A stretch of 64,000 nt of DNA. Origin: Populus alba (taxonomy: Eukaryota; Streptophyta; Magnoliopsida; Malpighiales; Salicaceae). Below, one piece after another: positions 10,775-21,198 of this stretch (positions are counted from its first letter, which is position 1; each line of letters starts with the position of its first letter). The translations under genes were made by a program, and so were the position numbers. The stretch lies in the NCBI RefSeq assembly GCF_005239225.2, contig NC_133288.1:10236169-10300168 (forward strand), written 5' to 3'. The notes below the pieces were generated by a model. That model did no database searches and was not told where the DNA came from. It saw only the letters and a list, made by a program, of their open reading frames with translations.

Positions 10775-11595
10775 TCAACTTGATGGTGGTGGTGGTGGTG
10801 GTGGTGGTGGTGGTGGTGGTGGTAGGGCATTGGGTGGAGGACGTGGTTGCATCAACATTTGTGGCATAGGGGGCCTCCCAGAAAAATGCTGTGGTGGTGG
10901 TGGCTGTTGCCAAACTTGTGGTTGGGCTTCCATTGCCATGTGCTGTGGGGGAGGCCTTGGGAACATAGGAGCTGCCTGTGGAGGAGGACGAGGCATGTTT
11001 TGAGGAGGTGGCCTGAATTGAACTGGAGGTGGAGGCATTGGTTGACCTTGCTGCAGTGGCTGACCCTGCCAAGCTGGTTGTCCAGCCACCTGCATCGGTG
11101 TGAATGCGGCAATTGGTGGGGGTGGTCGGTGCAGTGCTGGAACTGGTCCTGGAGCAACAGCGCCATTTGCAAAGGACCGTGGAGGAACAGGTGCAATCAC
11201 AGCACCATTGGCATGAGTGGGAAGTGTTGGAGGTCCACTAGCAAACAGAGTACGGGGCCTGCTCTTTTGGTTAGTTGGATTGCTTGCAGCCAAAACTCTC
11301 TCTGCATCAATGATGGCAGAGCAATTAAACCAGTTCAATACATGAAACCATCAATGGAAACTTTGTATTACATTCTAAAATAAGAAGACAGGTATTCATC
11401 TAGTTAATTTCAAAGGACCCTTATACAAAGGGGCGACAAAAGAAATTGTAATTTGTAAATTTGGGTATTTAAAGCAACATTTCGATGACAAAAAGCCTCA
11501 CCTGCTGGAGTACCATGGCGCTCCCCTTTAGTGTCTTTCTTGTACGCATATGAGACTGTTATCTGACGGTTGCAGAGATGGTGACCATTCATTGC
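10775..11595 (-). pseudogene. 5'-truncated copy of splicing factor 3B subunit 4 (SF3B4/SAP49)
   Basis: Two minus-strand exons are intact. The first (11595-11502, 94 nt) has an AACAG acceptor and a CAG/GTGAGG donor and encodes the end of RRM2 ([20 protein letters not shown]). The second (11301-10775) joins in frame through GATGCAG and continues TPA-ERVLAASNP, then a Pro/Gln/Met-rich tail ending in polyproline and a TGA. SF3B4 is a subunit of the SF3b complex of U2 snRNP; its two RRMs contact SF3B2 and pre-mRNA upstream of the branch site. Here RRM1 and nearly all of RRM2 are absent. The ~2.2 kb up to the neighbouring PPR gene contains no RRM-coding sequence and is repeat-filled from about 11750. 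The surviving exons have no stops or frameshifts, so the truncation is either young or the remnant is still transcribed. Its position beside the PPR gene matches the syntenic SF3B4 locus, so this is probably the original locus decaying while a full copy exists elsewhere. Confidence 0.85.
10784..10823 (-). repeat. Coding (GGT/ACC)n microsatellite giving polyproline
   Basis: About 13 GGT units on the plus strand encode an uninterrupted proline run just before the stop of the SF3B4 fragment. Such tracts are length-variable. Confidence 0.9.
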
Positions 11596-13340
11596 CTGTT
11601 GAAGTCCAAAATACTATTAACTGATCAACTCTGTTTGGTCAATATAAGCCAAAAATCAAGCCAGAATGCTCATGGAATCTTAAGATCAACATTAAGCAGT
11701 TAAGCAGTTTATCTCATCCAGCATTTTGAACTCAATTAAGCAACAAACTTCTTTTTTTAATTTGATTTTTGATTTGATCAATTTCAACCCTATATTTACA
11801 TGTTTTTTTTTTTCAATTTAATTCTTGGTTTTGGATCTTCTCAATCAATTTCTTAATTACTCATTAAATTTTAATTTTTATGTAATTAAATCCCTAATTT
11901 GACTAAATTAACTTTTAAAAATTATGATTTGACTCAAACTTTAATTTTTTCAAAATGAAGTTTAAATTGAATTCAAAAATCAATTTTTCTTACAATTAAA
12001 TCTTCAATAAAATCAATTAAACCTTAAAAAATTCTAATTAATTCTTAAACATCCAAAATTAAATTTTCCTCTTCAAATTTAATTTTCTTTACTAATAGGG
12101 CTTTCATTAGTGGAAAATACACTATCAAATTTTTCAATCTTGTATATTTTAATCTTCCTCAACCAGTCTTCGACAATTTCCTGAGCATTCTAGTATATTT
12201 TTTTTTATTTTTTTCAATATTTTTTTATTATTTTGTTTATGTGGGGCTCCCAAAATAAATAACAATAAATTTCATAATAAAAAGACCATAATCTTCTTCA
12301 AAATAATGACATCGTTTTTTTTAATTAGCAGCATGTTTTTTTTTTTATTAAAAAGAAGTCACAATTAACATAAGAATTTGTTAAAGATTTCAATCATTTA
12401 AGATTAAAAAAAGAAGAAGATAGAAAATGTGTTTTTTCAATCTAAACTCCATTTACTTTCTGATGCATCATTTTATTATTTTAATGAAGGCATGTTATCA
12501 CTATTGTTTTTAAAATAAAAATTCATCATGATCTTAATAGTAAGTTTGAAATAGGTTTATTGAGGTTTCTGAATGTTCTGAAGTGTTTGGGATGAAAATA
12601 AGTTGAGAATTGAGTTTTTAAAAACCTAAGACCTAAATTTCTAGCTATGGGAGGTGGCAGAAAAATGAATTAGATGAGGACACGTTGTTTAAGAATTGGG
12701 GATTAACTATGTGTCATCTGCCTTGTAGAAAAAATAAAAAACAATTAAGCACATTTCTTTTTTCTTAGTTGTCATTTTTTTAATTTATGAGAATATTTAA
12801 CCGCTTGTCCAATTATGCCATTATTTTAAGAATATTAAGGCCTTTTGTAATGATATTATGGATTGCTTTATAAATAATTATATATTTAGTCTAATATATA
12901 AAATTTTTAAAATAATTTTGTTTATTAATATTGAATGATAATAAAATATCTATTTGTACATAATTTTCTTAAATTTATTGTTTTCAATTTATTTTTTTCA
13001 TATAGGTGAGCAAAAATGATTGATTCTTGACTTTAATTTTTTAATCGAAACTTTCTTTCATGATCATAATAAATTTTTGTTTTAAAAAACACTATTTCTC
13101 ATTAAAAAAATGTATGTTTTTTTATACAAATAAAGAAAAATTCATGAATGAAAAAATTACGTTTTTTAATTTAAAAAATCTGTTTTTTTCCTTTTTAGTT
13201 CGGACCATTATAGTTTTCTGAATATGCTTTCATGATTGCTATTATTTTTTATCAAATGAACTATACTTCTAACCCACACAACCACATCTCTTATATTTCA
13301 GACTCAAAATAGAAAAAAAAAAAAAAAAAAAAAAATTTCT
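11596..13340. repeat. Repeat-filled DNA replacing the SF3B4 5' half
   Basis: 11596-11750 looks like the remaining intron upstream of the truncated SF3B4. From about 11750 the sequence is a low-complexity A/T-rich type similar to 31800-32400 (TTGATCAATTTCAACC, TTTAATTCTTGG). About 12480-13260 is a copy of the dispersed family also seen at 8280 and 28460 (CCAATTATGCCATTATTTT matches CCAATTGTGCCATGATTTT near 29157). No RRM exons are present. A poly-A tract lies at about 13312-13335. Confidence 0.6.
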
Positions 13341-13820
13341 TCTCAATAACACATTCTTTGCCATTACCTCCTGCAGAATACGATAATGCAATGCCTCCCA
13401 GCCAAGATTATCTGCAATTACAACATGCTCAATTAAGAAAGAAATTTGTGGGATTTCGATCTTTCATTTACTTACGGTTCACTACAAGGATTCTAGAAAA
13501 ACTAATAGGCAGAAAACAGCCACTGTTACATATAATGGATCAAACATCAATAAGCTTCATTGCCATTGACAAAGCAAAAGCTTTAACCTAATTGGAAATG
13601 CAAAATCATGAGCTAAATCAGAGCTCTTTAGAGACAAAATGGAGCTCATAATTTCATTGCAACTCCCAAACCGGCTCCCCTGGCTAACTGTATCGTAAAG
13701 ACTAAAAAGGAATAGAGCTAGAAAAGCTAAATACTGTTGCAGTGTGAACAAATCAAAGTTGATTCGCTTGTAGCTGCATTTATAACCCAGAACTGCCCGG
13801 AATACACATCTTATTAATCC
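13341..13820. other. 3' flank of the PPR gene
   Basis: Composition resembles transcribed UTR, and it probably holds the PPR 3' UTR (minus strand). A 44 nt minus-strand segment (13411-13368) is bounded by a good acceptor and a GTAATG donor but encodes nothing recognised. Confidence 0.4.
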
Positions 13821-15014
13821 CTAAGCTGTGGCCTCCTTAACTTCCTTGTCCTCCTCAGGAGAATGCAAACCAAGATGTTCCTCCACTTTCTTCCATGCAT
13901 TCAATAAATTAGGAGGGAACTTTTTCTTCATTGTTCGAATCAATCCTTTTGCTTCCTTCATCTTCTTCTTCTCCGCCAATCCCTCCGCCAAATATTTCAA
14001 TGTATTAAAATCCGGAATCCTGTGCACTCTAACACTCTCCTTAAATAACTTGTACCCTTTCTCATATTCTCCATTCTTACACAAGTGAAAAACCAAAGTT
14101 CTAAATGTTGCTGCATTTGCTTTACACCCATATCCCTCCAGCCTCTCATAAACCTTCTTCGCATCCTCCATCATCCCATTCATGCAATAACTAGTGATCA
14201 AATAATTATAACTGATCGCATCGGGTTTTAACGCAGAATTCTCCATGTCCTCAATCAACTCCTTCACTCTCTCCGGTCCCTGTTTCATGGCATTGCTAAT
14301 CTTCACATTATACACTGCAGCATCCAACTCACACCCTCTTTTGACCATTGCATGCCAAAATCTCTCCGCCTCATCATCCTTTCCCATCGAATACAAACAA
14401 TTCAAAACTGTTGTATAAACAACGGTCGTAACTTCCACTCCTTTCTTTTCCATTTCCCTCAGTACCTCATTCGCCTTATCTGGTTTCCCATCCTCACAAT
14501 AAGACTTGACTAAAATCCCATACGAGACCTTATCAGGCAAGACCCTATATTTCTCACTAATTTCATCAAACAGCACTGGGACTTTATTATAAAGTCTGGA
14601 TTGAATGCAAGCAGATAATAAAGCATTAAAAGAAATAGAAGATCGAGGGGTACCCAATTGGTCCATTTGGTGATAAGTTTTCATGGCCTGATCAAACATT
14701 CCAGCAACACCGTACGATCTAATTAATGAGGTAAGGAAGGGTTCTTGTTTGATTTTGGGGTCCGTTTTGCGGGATTCTATTAAGGACTCGATGTCGGTGA
14801 AACGGTGGGATTTGGCGAGACGGCGGACGGTGAGGTCTTGAGCATAGCGAGAAGCCGCAGGGGAGGAGTCGTTATTAGAAGCAGCGGAGTAGATGGCTAG
14901 TGCTTTGTCTGGGTCGTGTTCAGTGCGGAGTTTTGATTTGGCTTTGGAGATGGAGATGGAGATTTTCTGGGTGGTGGTGATGTTGGTGGAGAAGTGGCGG
15001 AGACTGGACGCCAT
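13821..15014 (-). CDS. P-class pentatricopeptide repeat protein, probably mitochondrial
   Basis: Intronless gene of 397 aa. The N-terminus (MASSLRHFSTNITTTQKISI) is Ser/Thr-rich with basic residues and few acidic ones, like a mitochondrial presequence. From about residue 95 to 345 there are roughly seven 35-residue PPR motifs, for example SFNALLSACIQSRLYNKVP, VSYGILVKSYCEDGKPDKA, VVYTTVLNCLYSMGKDDEA and ISYNYLITSYCMNGMMEDA. No E, DYW or SMR domain follows, so it is P-class. PPR proteins bind organellar RNA and affect its stability, splicing or translation; the target of this one is unknown. The tail is highly charged and ends EEDKEVKEATA. The closest family I recall is the At2g18520/At4g36680 pair, which are also intronless and of about this length. 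It lies between U2AF65 and SF3B4 on the same strand, about 0.8 kb from the U2AF65 stop. Confidence 0.93.
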   Translation of the reverse strand: MASSLRHFSTNITTTQKISISISKAKSKLRTEHDPDKALAIYSAASNNDSSPAASRYAQDLTVRRLAKSHRFTDIESLIESRKTDPKIKQEPFLTSLIRSYGVAGMFDQAMKTYHQMDQLGTPRSSISFNALLSACIQSRLYNKVPVLFDEISEKYRVLPDKVSYGILVKSYCEDGKPDKANEVLREMEKKGVEVTTVVYTTVLNCLYSMGKDDEAERFWHAMVKRGCELDAAVYNVKISNAMKQGPERVKELIEDMENSALKPDAISYNYLITSYCMNGMMEDAKKVYERLEGYGCKANAATFRTLVFHLCKNGEYEKGYKLFKESVRVHRIPDFNTLKYLAEGLAEKKKMKEAKGLIRTMKKKFPPNLLNAWKKVEEHLGLHSPEEDKEVKEATA

Positions 15015-15832
15015 TCTGGGAGTTAAATGAAGGGGGAGTGCGTCAGTGGAGTGGGAGGGTGGATGGGTTTTAGGGTTTAGGGGAGGTTGAAGTGAGAAAT
15101 GGTTTTACGGAATTCGCATTTCCTTCCTAATTATTAAACGATTTTGGTTAAAAACACGTCATTTTTATTTTTTTATTTTTCTTTTGTTAATTTAGGTGGA
15201 GAAGACTCGAATCTTTTTCCACGTAAAATTATATTGATTAATGGCAAAAGTTAATGAAAGGAATGTGAAATGGTTTTGGAAAATTCTCAATTATTTAAAT
15301 TTCAATTATATTTTTTTGTGCTATAAATCCATGATAAAAGATGACATTATAATAATTTATTTTATTAGACTGTCCATGAGAGTGTGAGACTTGCTTCGGC
15401 GTGCAGTAAATTTTATTTGCCATGGGATTTAAAAAATAATGCTACATTTTGTGCGAAGGCAGAATTGCAGCACACGATTGACTGCGAAATAGACATTACA
15501 ATGCAAAGTTCCATCATTAACTCGCTTTGACATAATTCTTACAGCAAATCTCATTCTAATGTAGTGATCAAAATCATTACAGGCCTTCCTGTGATACGAG
15601 GTAAGCGACCAATAACCAGAAAAGGAGTTCAGTTTTTGACTGTCATCTGTTTATGGATTATGGATTCCAACAAGGCATTCAACTAAACAGCTAAAGCCAT
15701 AAAGTAGACTTCTAAGCTATATATATATATATATCATTAAAAGCATAGAACAAACAGTATTCTAATCATGATGGCCTGATAACAAGGCATCACAGAATGC
15801 AAAACTCTAGAGGTGGAAGCCTGTAGAACTAA
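15015..15832. other. Spacer between PPR 5' end and U2AF65 3' end
   Basis: 15015-15120 is probably the PPR 5' leader and promoter (minus strand). 15180-15440 is AT-rich spacer. 15470-15832 is likely the U2AF65 3' UTR and carries a short (AT)n run near 15718. The two same-strand genes are therefore closely packed. Confidence 0.5.
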
Positions 15833-18800
15833 TTAGTCATCATATTCTCCCTGGGAGAACCTGTTCTCTGGATAAAAGACAGCCACGACTTGATTTCCGT
15901 CAAATTTCCTCCCGTTCATCCCCGCTCGAGCTTTTGAAGAACCTTCAGTGTCTGCATACTCCAAGAACACCTGAAAATAATCCAAGATTGTAGTCAGCAA
16001 ATATGGCCTCAAAATAATTGTCCCCTTTCTAAGGCATGAAGGACAGATGAAACAGATCTGTAACACATACTGACCTTCCCAACTCCTGGTGCATTTTCAC
16101 CGTTTGGTCTTGGGCGCGGGATCACAACATTAACCAGTTGACCTGCATATAAAATGTGAAAACATGCAATCCAAAGTTTTGAAAACAATTATCTTTTTAT
16201 CAAAAAGCTGAAACCAATCTCAAGTAAATATAAATTGGGGGTTATGAAGTCTTCTGTCTGTGTATGTTAGGCTCGATTCTTTATAGCAGAATGTGGGACT
16301 AGAAAAGGCTGTAAAACAGACATATAACACAGAAAATAAAGAAAAATCAATTACTATATACGAGGATTCACGGCAGAAAGATCTAGAAATAAAATAAATA
16401 GCCAGTTGAAAGATTTTACCAAATTTCCCGGCTTCCATTCTCATGTCTTCCAAAATGTCTTCATACTCGTCATCATCCTTGAGCTCATCTCCAGTAACTA
16501 CTTGAGTTAGGCATACAACTTTTGTGGGCACAGGCTGTGGCTGTAACATAAGCCTCTGGAAAAAAAGATTGGGGGGGGGGGGGGGGGGGAGCGCGGTTTC
16601 AGTAAAACTAACCCACACACAATAATCAGTCTGTGGAGAACAAACAAGACAAATAACAAAATAAAGGCCATGTGGTTGAGGATAATTAGCATAAGACCGG
16701 ATAGAATAATTTTTAATATATAAAAACGGAACAACATTTACCTGCAATGCAATCTGCTGCTGGGCATGCAATAGCACATTCTCTTGCTCAGGTTTTGGTT
16801 GGTTGGTGCCCTGGTTGGCACGCCTAACAGTGAGAGTTTTATCACCCATTTTAATGCCATTCAGAGCAGCACAAGCTATGTCTGTAACTGAAAGATCTTG
16901 ATAAACACAAAATGCATAGCCTTTTGAATTCCCGGTTTCTCTGTCTTTTACAAGATCAAAACCACGGAGGGGTCCAAAAGACTCCAACAACTCCCTGATC
17001 TGTGATTCTGTGAAGTAATACGGAAGTCCACCCACAAAAATGCGGTCTGGACCCTCGAGTCCACCAGCCGAACCCGGAGCAAGGCCCACTGCAGATAGAT
17101 TAAGATTGGGATTGGGTTGGCTTGGACCAAGTGTTGCAGCCAGAGATGGATTATAGTCACTAGGTCTCCTCACCTTAACAGGTGCTCCCTGTGAAAATAA
17201 AGTATTGTAAATAAATAGCTCAGACAGATCAGTAACATGTAAATGCAGATATCAAACATACCACAACCAAACAAAAGGATACAGCATAACAAAATTACCT
17301 CAAAAATAATCCCATCCAAAGCCATTGCATTACTGGCCTCCTCAACAGATCTCATCTCCACAAAAGCAAACTTCTTTTCATGGTTTATATAAACATTAAC
17401 AACAGCATCCCCTTGCCAAAACAAACCAGGGAAATATTTAGTGACAATGAAAAGGACGCAGGTATTCTAATTATGTGCGTCTGCAAAACAAAATTGAAAA
17501 GAAAATGCACACCTGGGCCTGCAGTGTTCCCTCCAATTGCAGCCATAACCTGGCTAAAAAAAGGTAGCCACAGACTGCAGTACAGCACAAGGGATTAGTA
17601 TTTAAACAAGGTTGTATAAATATGAGAAAAAAATAGAAGCCGCACAAACACCTGTTCATTGGCTGTAGGTGGAAGCCCTCCAACATAGACCCGCCGAGCA
17701 TGCCTAGTAGCCTGAGATCATAAAATAAAACATATAATTAAACCAAAAATAATGACAAAAAGAGCGTGAAAAAAACTGTATCTATGCAAACCTGCCAACC
17801 TGTTGAGTCATAGCCTGAACTGGCATAACAGGGAGAGCACCAAACTGCTGCAAATGAACAATGAAATGAATTCAATGCAAATGAGAAGACAGAAACAAAT
17901 ACAAGTTGCACATAGAGTGATACATACCTGACCAGTCCCTAATGAAAACATGTTGGGAAACATTCCAGGAATGGGAGCAGTCGTCCCAGTAATCTGGCCT
18001 GCAAAGGTAATTAAACTGTAATGAGCACGCAATCATAAAGCAATCCTTACTCTAATGCAGTTGGGGTACCAAAATCAAGTCCTGCATCATTTTCTAATAG
18101 AACCTCTTAAGTCCTAACATTTGAATAAATTTATCAAAAGAGATGAAAGTATACATCATATTCAAGTTCTTGAGGATATATTTGCTAGACTAACAAAACA
18201 GGCAATAGTTGCTGGTTTATGACGAAAGAGAACCATCAAACCGATGCATTGTTTCCTTCTTGTACATAAAAGCTACAGAAGTCTGCTCATGCCCATTGTC
18301 AGCACAGGAGGACAAGTAGCCCAACATTGCCTTCTTAGAACAAAAGATAAGACACAAAACAAACAAACAAACACCAAACACAAGAAAAACCAAAACTCTC
18401 TCAGTTCCAGAATTGTTTCACCAAGCAAACAGTTATAATAGCAAGAGTACAGCCCATTCAGAGACGATGCCTTTAAGAAGCTAGGTTTACAAAGTAAGAG
18501 AACAAAATACTGCTTACCAAAATGATATCATGTAATTTGACACAAACTTTCCACACTATATCAAACAAAAACAAAGACAGTAGTTAAGAGAATATGGCAC
18601 TTCAAGATGTCTACGAGGGTACATGTACCTGCAGCGGCAGCAGCAGCGGCAGCGACAGCAGCTGCATTAGGCAACATTGCAGAAGAAGGAGGAGCCATAT
18701 CAAAACCGCTGATCCTTTTGCTGTAGTATATAAATATTGCATGCCAAACAGGCGTGCATAAATTAGTAAATCGAAGAGCAGAATATATGCTAGTATAGAC

Positions 18801-19991
18801 AGGCATTTTGTGCACCCTAACATACCTCTTCGAGCGTGATCGTGAGCGTGACCTTGATCTGTGCTCAGATCTACCTTTTGAATGAGATCGTGACAGGTGT
18901 CTATGTCTGTCTTCACTGTCTCTATCATAATCTCTCCGCCTGTTAATAGAACCAATAAATAAGTAATCCAGCAATTACCATGATAAATAATGGAATAATC
19001 TACAGAAGACAATACTTAAAGCTCAGCCCTCAAAATATAGTCATATTTTATACCTGTCATAATCTCGGCTTCGATAGTAATCATCACCATCCCTATCTCG
19101 GCCCCGATCCCTTCTTTCACTGCGATCTCTATGTCGATCACGATGACGATCACTATCCTTGTCTCGGTCCCTTTCCCTATCCCTGCCCCTGCTTTTCTCC
19201 CTATCCCTGTCTTGGTCTCTTTTCCTGTCCCTGTCCCTGTCCCTGTCCCTGCTTCTCTCTTTCTCCCTGCCTTTTGAAGACTCCCTCTCGTAGTCACGAG
19301 ACCCATGCTGAAATTCATGCATTGTAACAGCAAGATTCAAATAAAGAAAAAAAGAAAAGAAAAGCATTACACAGTACCAACCAAAAACAAAAACCCTTAA
19401 CAGAGTGGCTATTTAAATCAAGAATCAAAATACAAGACTAACAGAGACTTAAAATCTCTAAATTCAAGCACTGCACAAAGCTAGACATGTCAAAATGAAG
19501 ACTTAAACAAAATTAGAACATAACAAAAGAAGCATCCGCCAGTGTATTCAGCAAGTACAAACACCAAATCCATAACTACTGGGATAGACCAACAATATTC
19601 ACAGTTAATTCGACTAAATAATCGTAGGGGATGACCAAAAAGGCCAACAGAAACTAATTCATGTTATTTCCAAGGCTCCTTATTTCTTCCAATTAAACCC
19701 TAAATCAGTAAATGCAGCAGCTACAAGCTTTCTATCAATAGTAAAATCCAAGGCAATAACATCACATAGCTCATATTCTCAAACAAAAACAAACATAAAC
19801 CCTAAGTAAATTCCGTTCTTTAGCATTTTTTCTGTCTAATCGAATTGATTTACATCTGTTTATACCTGAGACTTGGAATCGCTGTGATCATCGCCGCCGC
19901 GTGGCGGAGGAGAGGAATCGGCACCGTAGCTGTTGTTTTCGAAAACAGCACCGCCGTTACCTTCGTATCTCTCAGCTTCGTAATCAGTCAT
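15833..19991 (-). CDS. U2AF65: Splicing factor U2AF large subunit (U2AF65), 13 coding exons, one frameshift
   Basis: U2AF65 binds the polypyrimidine tract at 3' splice sites and recruits U2 snRNP. CDS exons (minus): 19991-19866, 19307-19054, 18939-18826, 18720-18629, 17998-17928, 17847-17800, 17711-17652, 17574-17513, 17411-17299, 17188-16742, 16555-16420, 16142-16075, 15970-15833. All introns have usable GT and AG ends and phases agree. Apart from one extra base the total is 1728 nt (575 aa), close to the usual plant length. Domains: acidic N-terminus from MTDYEAERYEG; Arg/Asp/Ser RS region about 45-165 with many RDRDRD repeats; an Ala-rich stretch from exon 4; RRM1 about 241-318 (RRVYVGGLPP); RRM2 about 362-440 (RIFVGGLPYYF, GYAFCVYQD); C-terminal UHM about 475-570 with GRKFDG, the RXF signature that binds ULM peptides. 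Exon 8 has seven T where six keep frame, giving an immediate TAG near residue 261 and loss of all RRMs if real. The rest is well preserved, so I annotate a gene and not a pseudogene. The At4g36690-like neighbour arrangement supports orthology. Confidence 0.93.
16571..16589 (-). repeat. 19-nt C run (minus strand) in the acceptor region of U2AF65 intron 10
   Basis: On the transcribed strand this is CCCCCCCCCCCCCCCCCCC followed by AATCTTTTTTCCAG, the 3' splice site of exon 11. The run starts about 15 nt upstream of the acceptor, where the polypyrimidine tract normally is. On the plus strand it is an uninterrupted G run. Confidence 0.9.
17556..17562 (-). other. Frameshift site: 7-base T run in U2AF65 exon 8
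   Basis: The coding strand reads GCTACC, seven T, then AGCCAGG. The conserved V-A-T-F-F-S-Q segment needs six T. With seven the frame hits TAG at once, while the exon 8/9 junction still uses the normal phase. Confidence 0.85.
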
Positions 19992-20115
19992 TGTGTTGTA
20001 TATTTTCGATTTTTGATGATTTAGCAGCAAAAGTGAAATTGAGAATCGAAGAAGAAGAAGAAGAAATCTCGGGCTTGTAATTGGGTTTTCTTGCTCTATT
20101 TATACGGCAGAGTGA
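19992..20115 (-). promoter_or_regulatory. U2AF65 5' UTR and core promoter region
   Basis: Upstream of the ATG (minus strand) lies a leader with a (GAA)n run (plus-strand 20046-20063) in reverse sense and a TATAAAT-like box (ATTTATAC on plus near 20097). The (GAA/TTC)n leader is a common feature of plant housekeeping genes. Confidence 0.5.
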
Positions 20116-21198
20116 AATAGTGTTCGGGTTGCGGTAGAAGTTGTTTCAAATATATTTTTTAATTATAAATATATTAAAATAAATTATTTTTATTTTTTAA
20201 AAATTTACACATTAAAAAAATTAATTTCAAAAACATTTTTTACTGTAAAAACATACTTATATAAGTGAGAAGTGTTTTTATTTTTTTTTTCTATTCAAAA
20301 AGTATTTAAAAAAATTGAAACTTTTTTTCAAATAATTTTTTATAGTTTTATATTGTTTTAATATATTAATATTAAAAATAAATTTTAAAAATAAATATAA
20401 ATATTATTCTAATATATTTTTAATTAAAAAATACTTTTAAAAAATAACAAATACTACAATCACAGCAATAATAAACATCACAGCAATAAAACTGCCTCTG
20501 TTGGGGTATAGTTTACAATCACAAGCATCGGAAATTCGTGCCTTTTCTTTTCTTTTCTTTTCTTTTCTTTATTGTTAATCCCTTTGTTTTTGTACGAAAA
20601 ATGATTTGGGTTGTGTATTTTATTTTGAGAAATTATTAGGTATATGAAAATTGCACTTCTCTTTTATATAAAATATGAAAATTTTTATGAAAAATAATAG
20701 TAGTGGTAAGATTTTATTTTTGCCAAAGAAAAGACGTAATGATAATAGTTTTGATCATGGTTATAATTGTGGTGGTAATGGTTATGGTGGTAGCATGGTA
20801 GGGGTAGTAAAGATAATATATTATTCATTACAATTGTTTATTTGTTTGATATAAACTAAGGATATTATTGTTTTCAAGTTATTAATCTGTCTAAGGTTTA
20901 AAAAAAGTTCTTCATCGATAAAAAGGTATTCATCTTATCAGGTTAAAACCTATTCATTCTAGATTTAAAATATATTTGTGTATTTTGTCTTTTAATATCG
21001 AGAATACATCTTTATAATAGGATAAAAAAATATATTTTTTATTATTAAAATATAGGTCAAGTTCTCATAGCTTTAATATACTGGTTACTAAATCAAAAAA
21101 TACATGTAAAAAAATAACATTTGTATGATTTTTTAATATACTAAAATATGCAAATATAATTAATTTTTGAAAGACTTGGCCATATGTAACTAAAACAT
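20116..21198. other. Intergenic, AT-rich, with a (TTTTC)n microsatellite
   Basis: The TTTTC repeat spans about 20542-20570. The rest is A/T-rich low-complexity DNA, with GGTGGTAATGG-like degenerate repeats near 20770-20810. No gene is seen. Confidence 0.5.

Noticed and set aside
10847..11383. 178-codon plus-strand Trp-rich frame opposite SF3B4
   Set aside because: Trp/Arg runs are the antisense of proline codons; the minus strand has the recognised protein and splice sites.
12575..12591. Resemblance of CTGAAGTGTTTGGG to the 5' part of miR395
   Set aside because: Only about 14 bases agree, no complementary arm lies within hairpin distance, and the site is inside a dispersed repeat copy.
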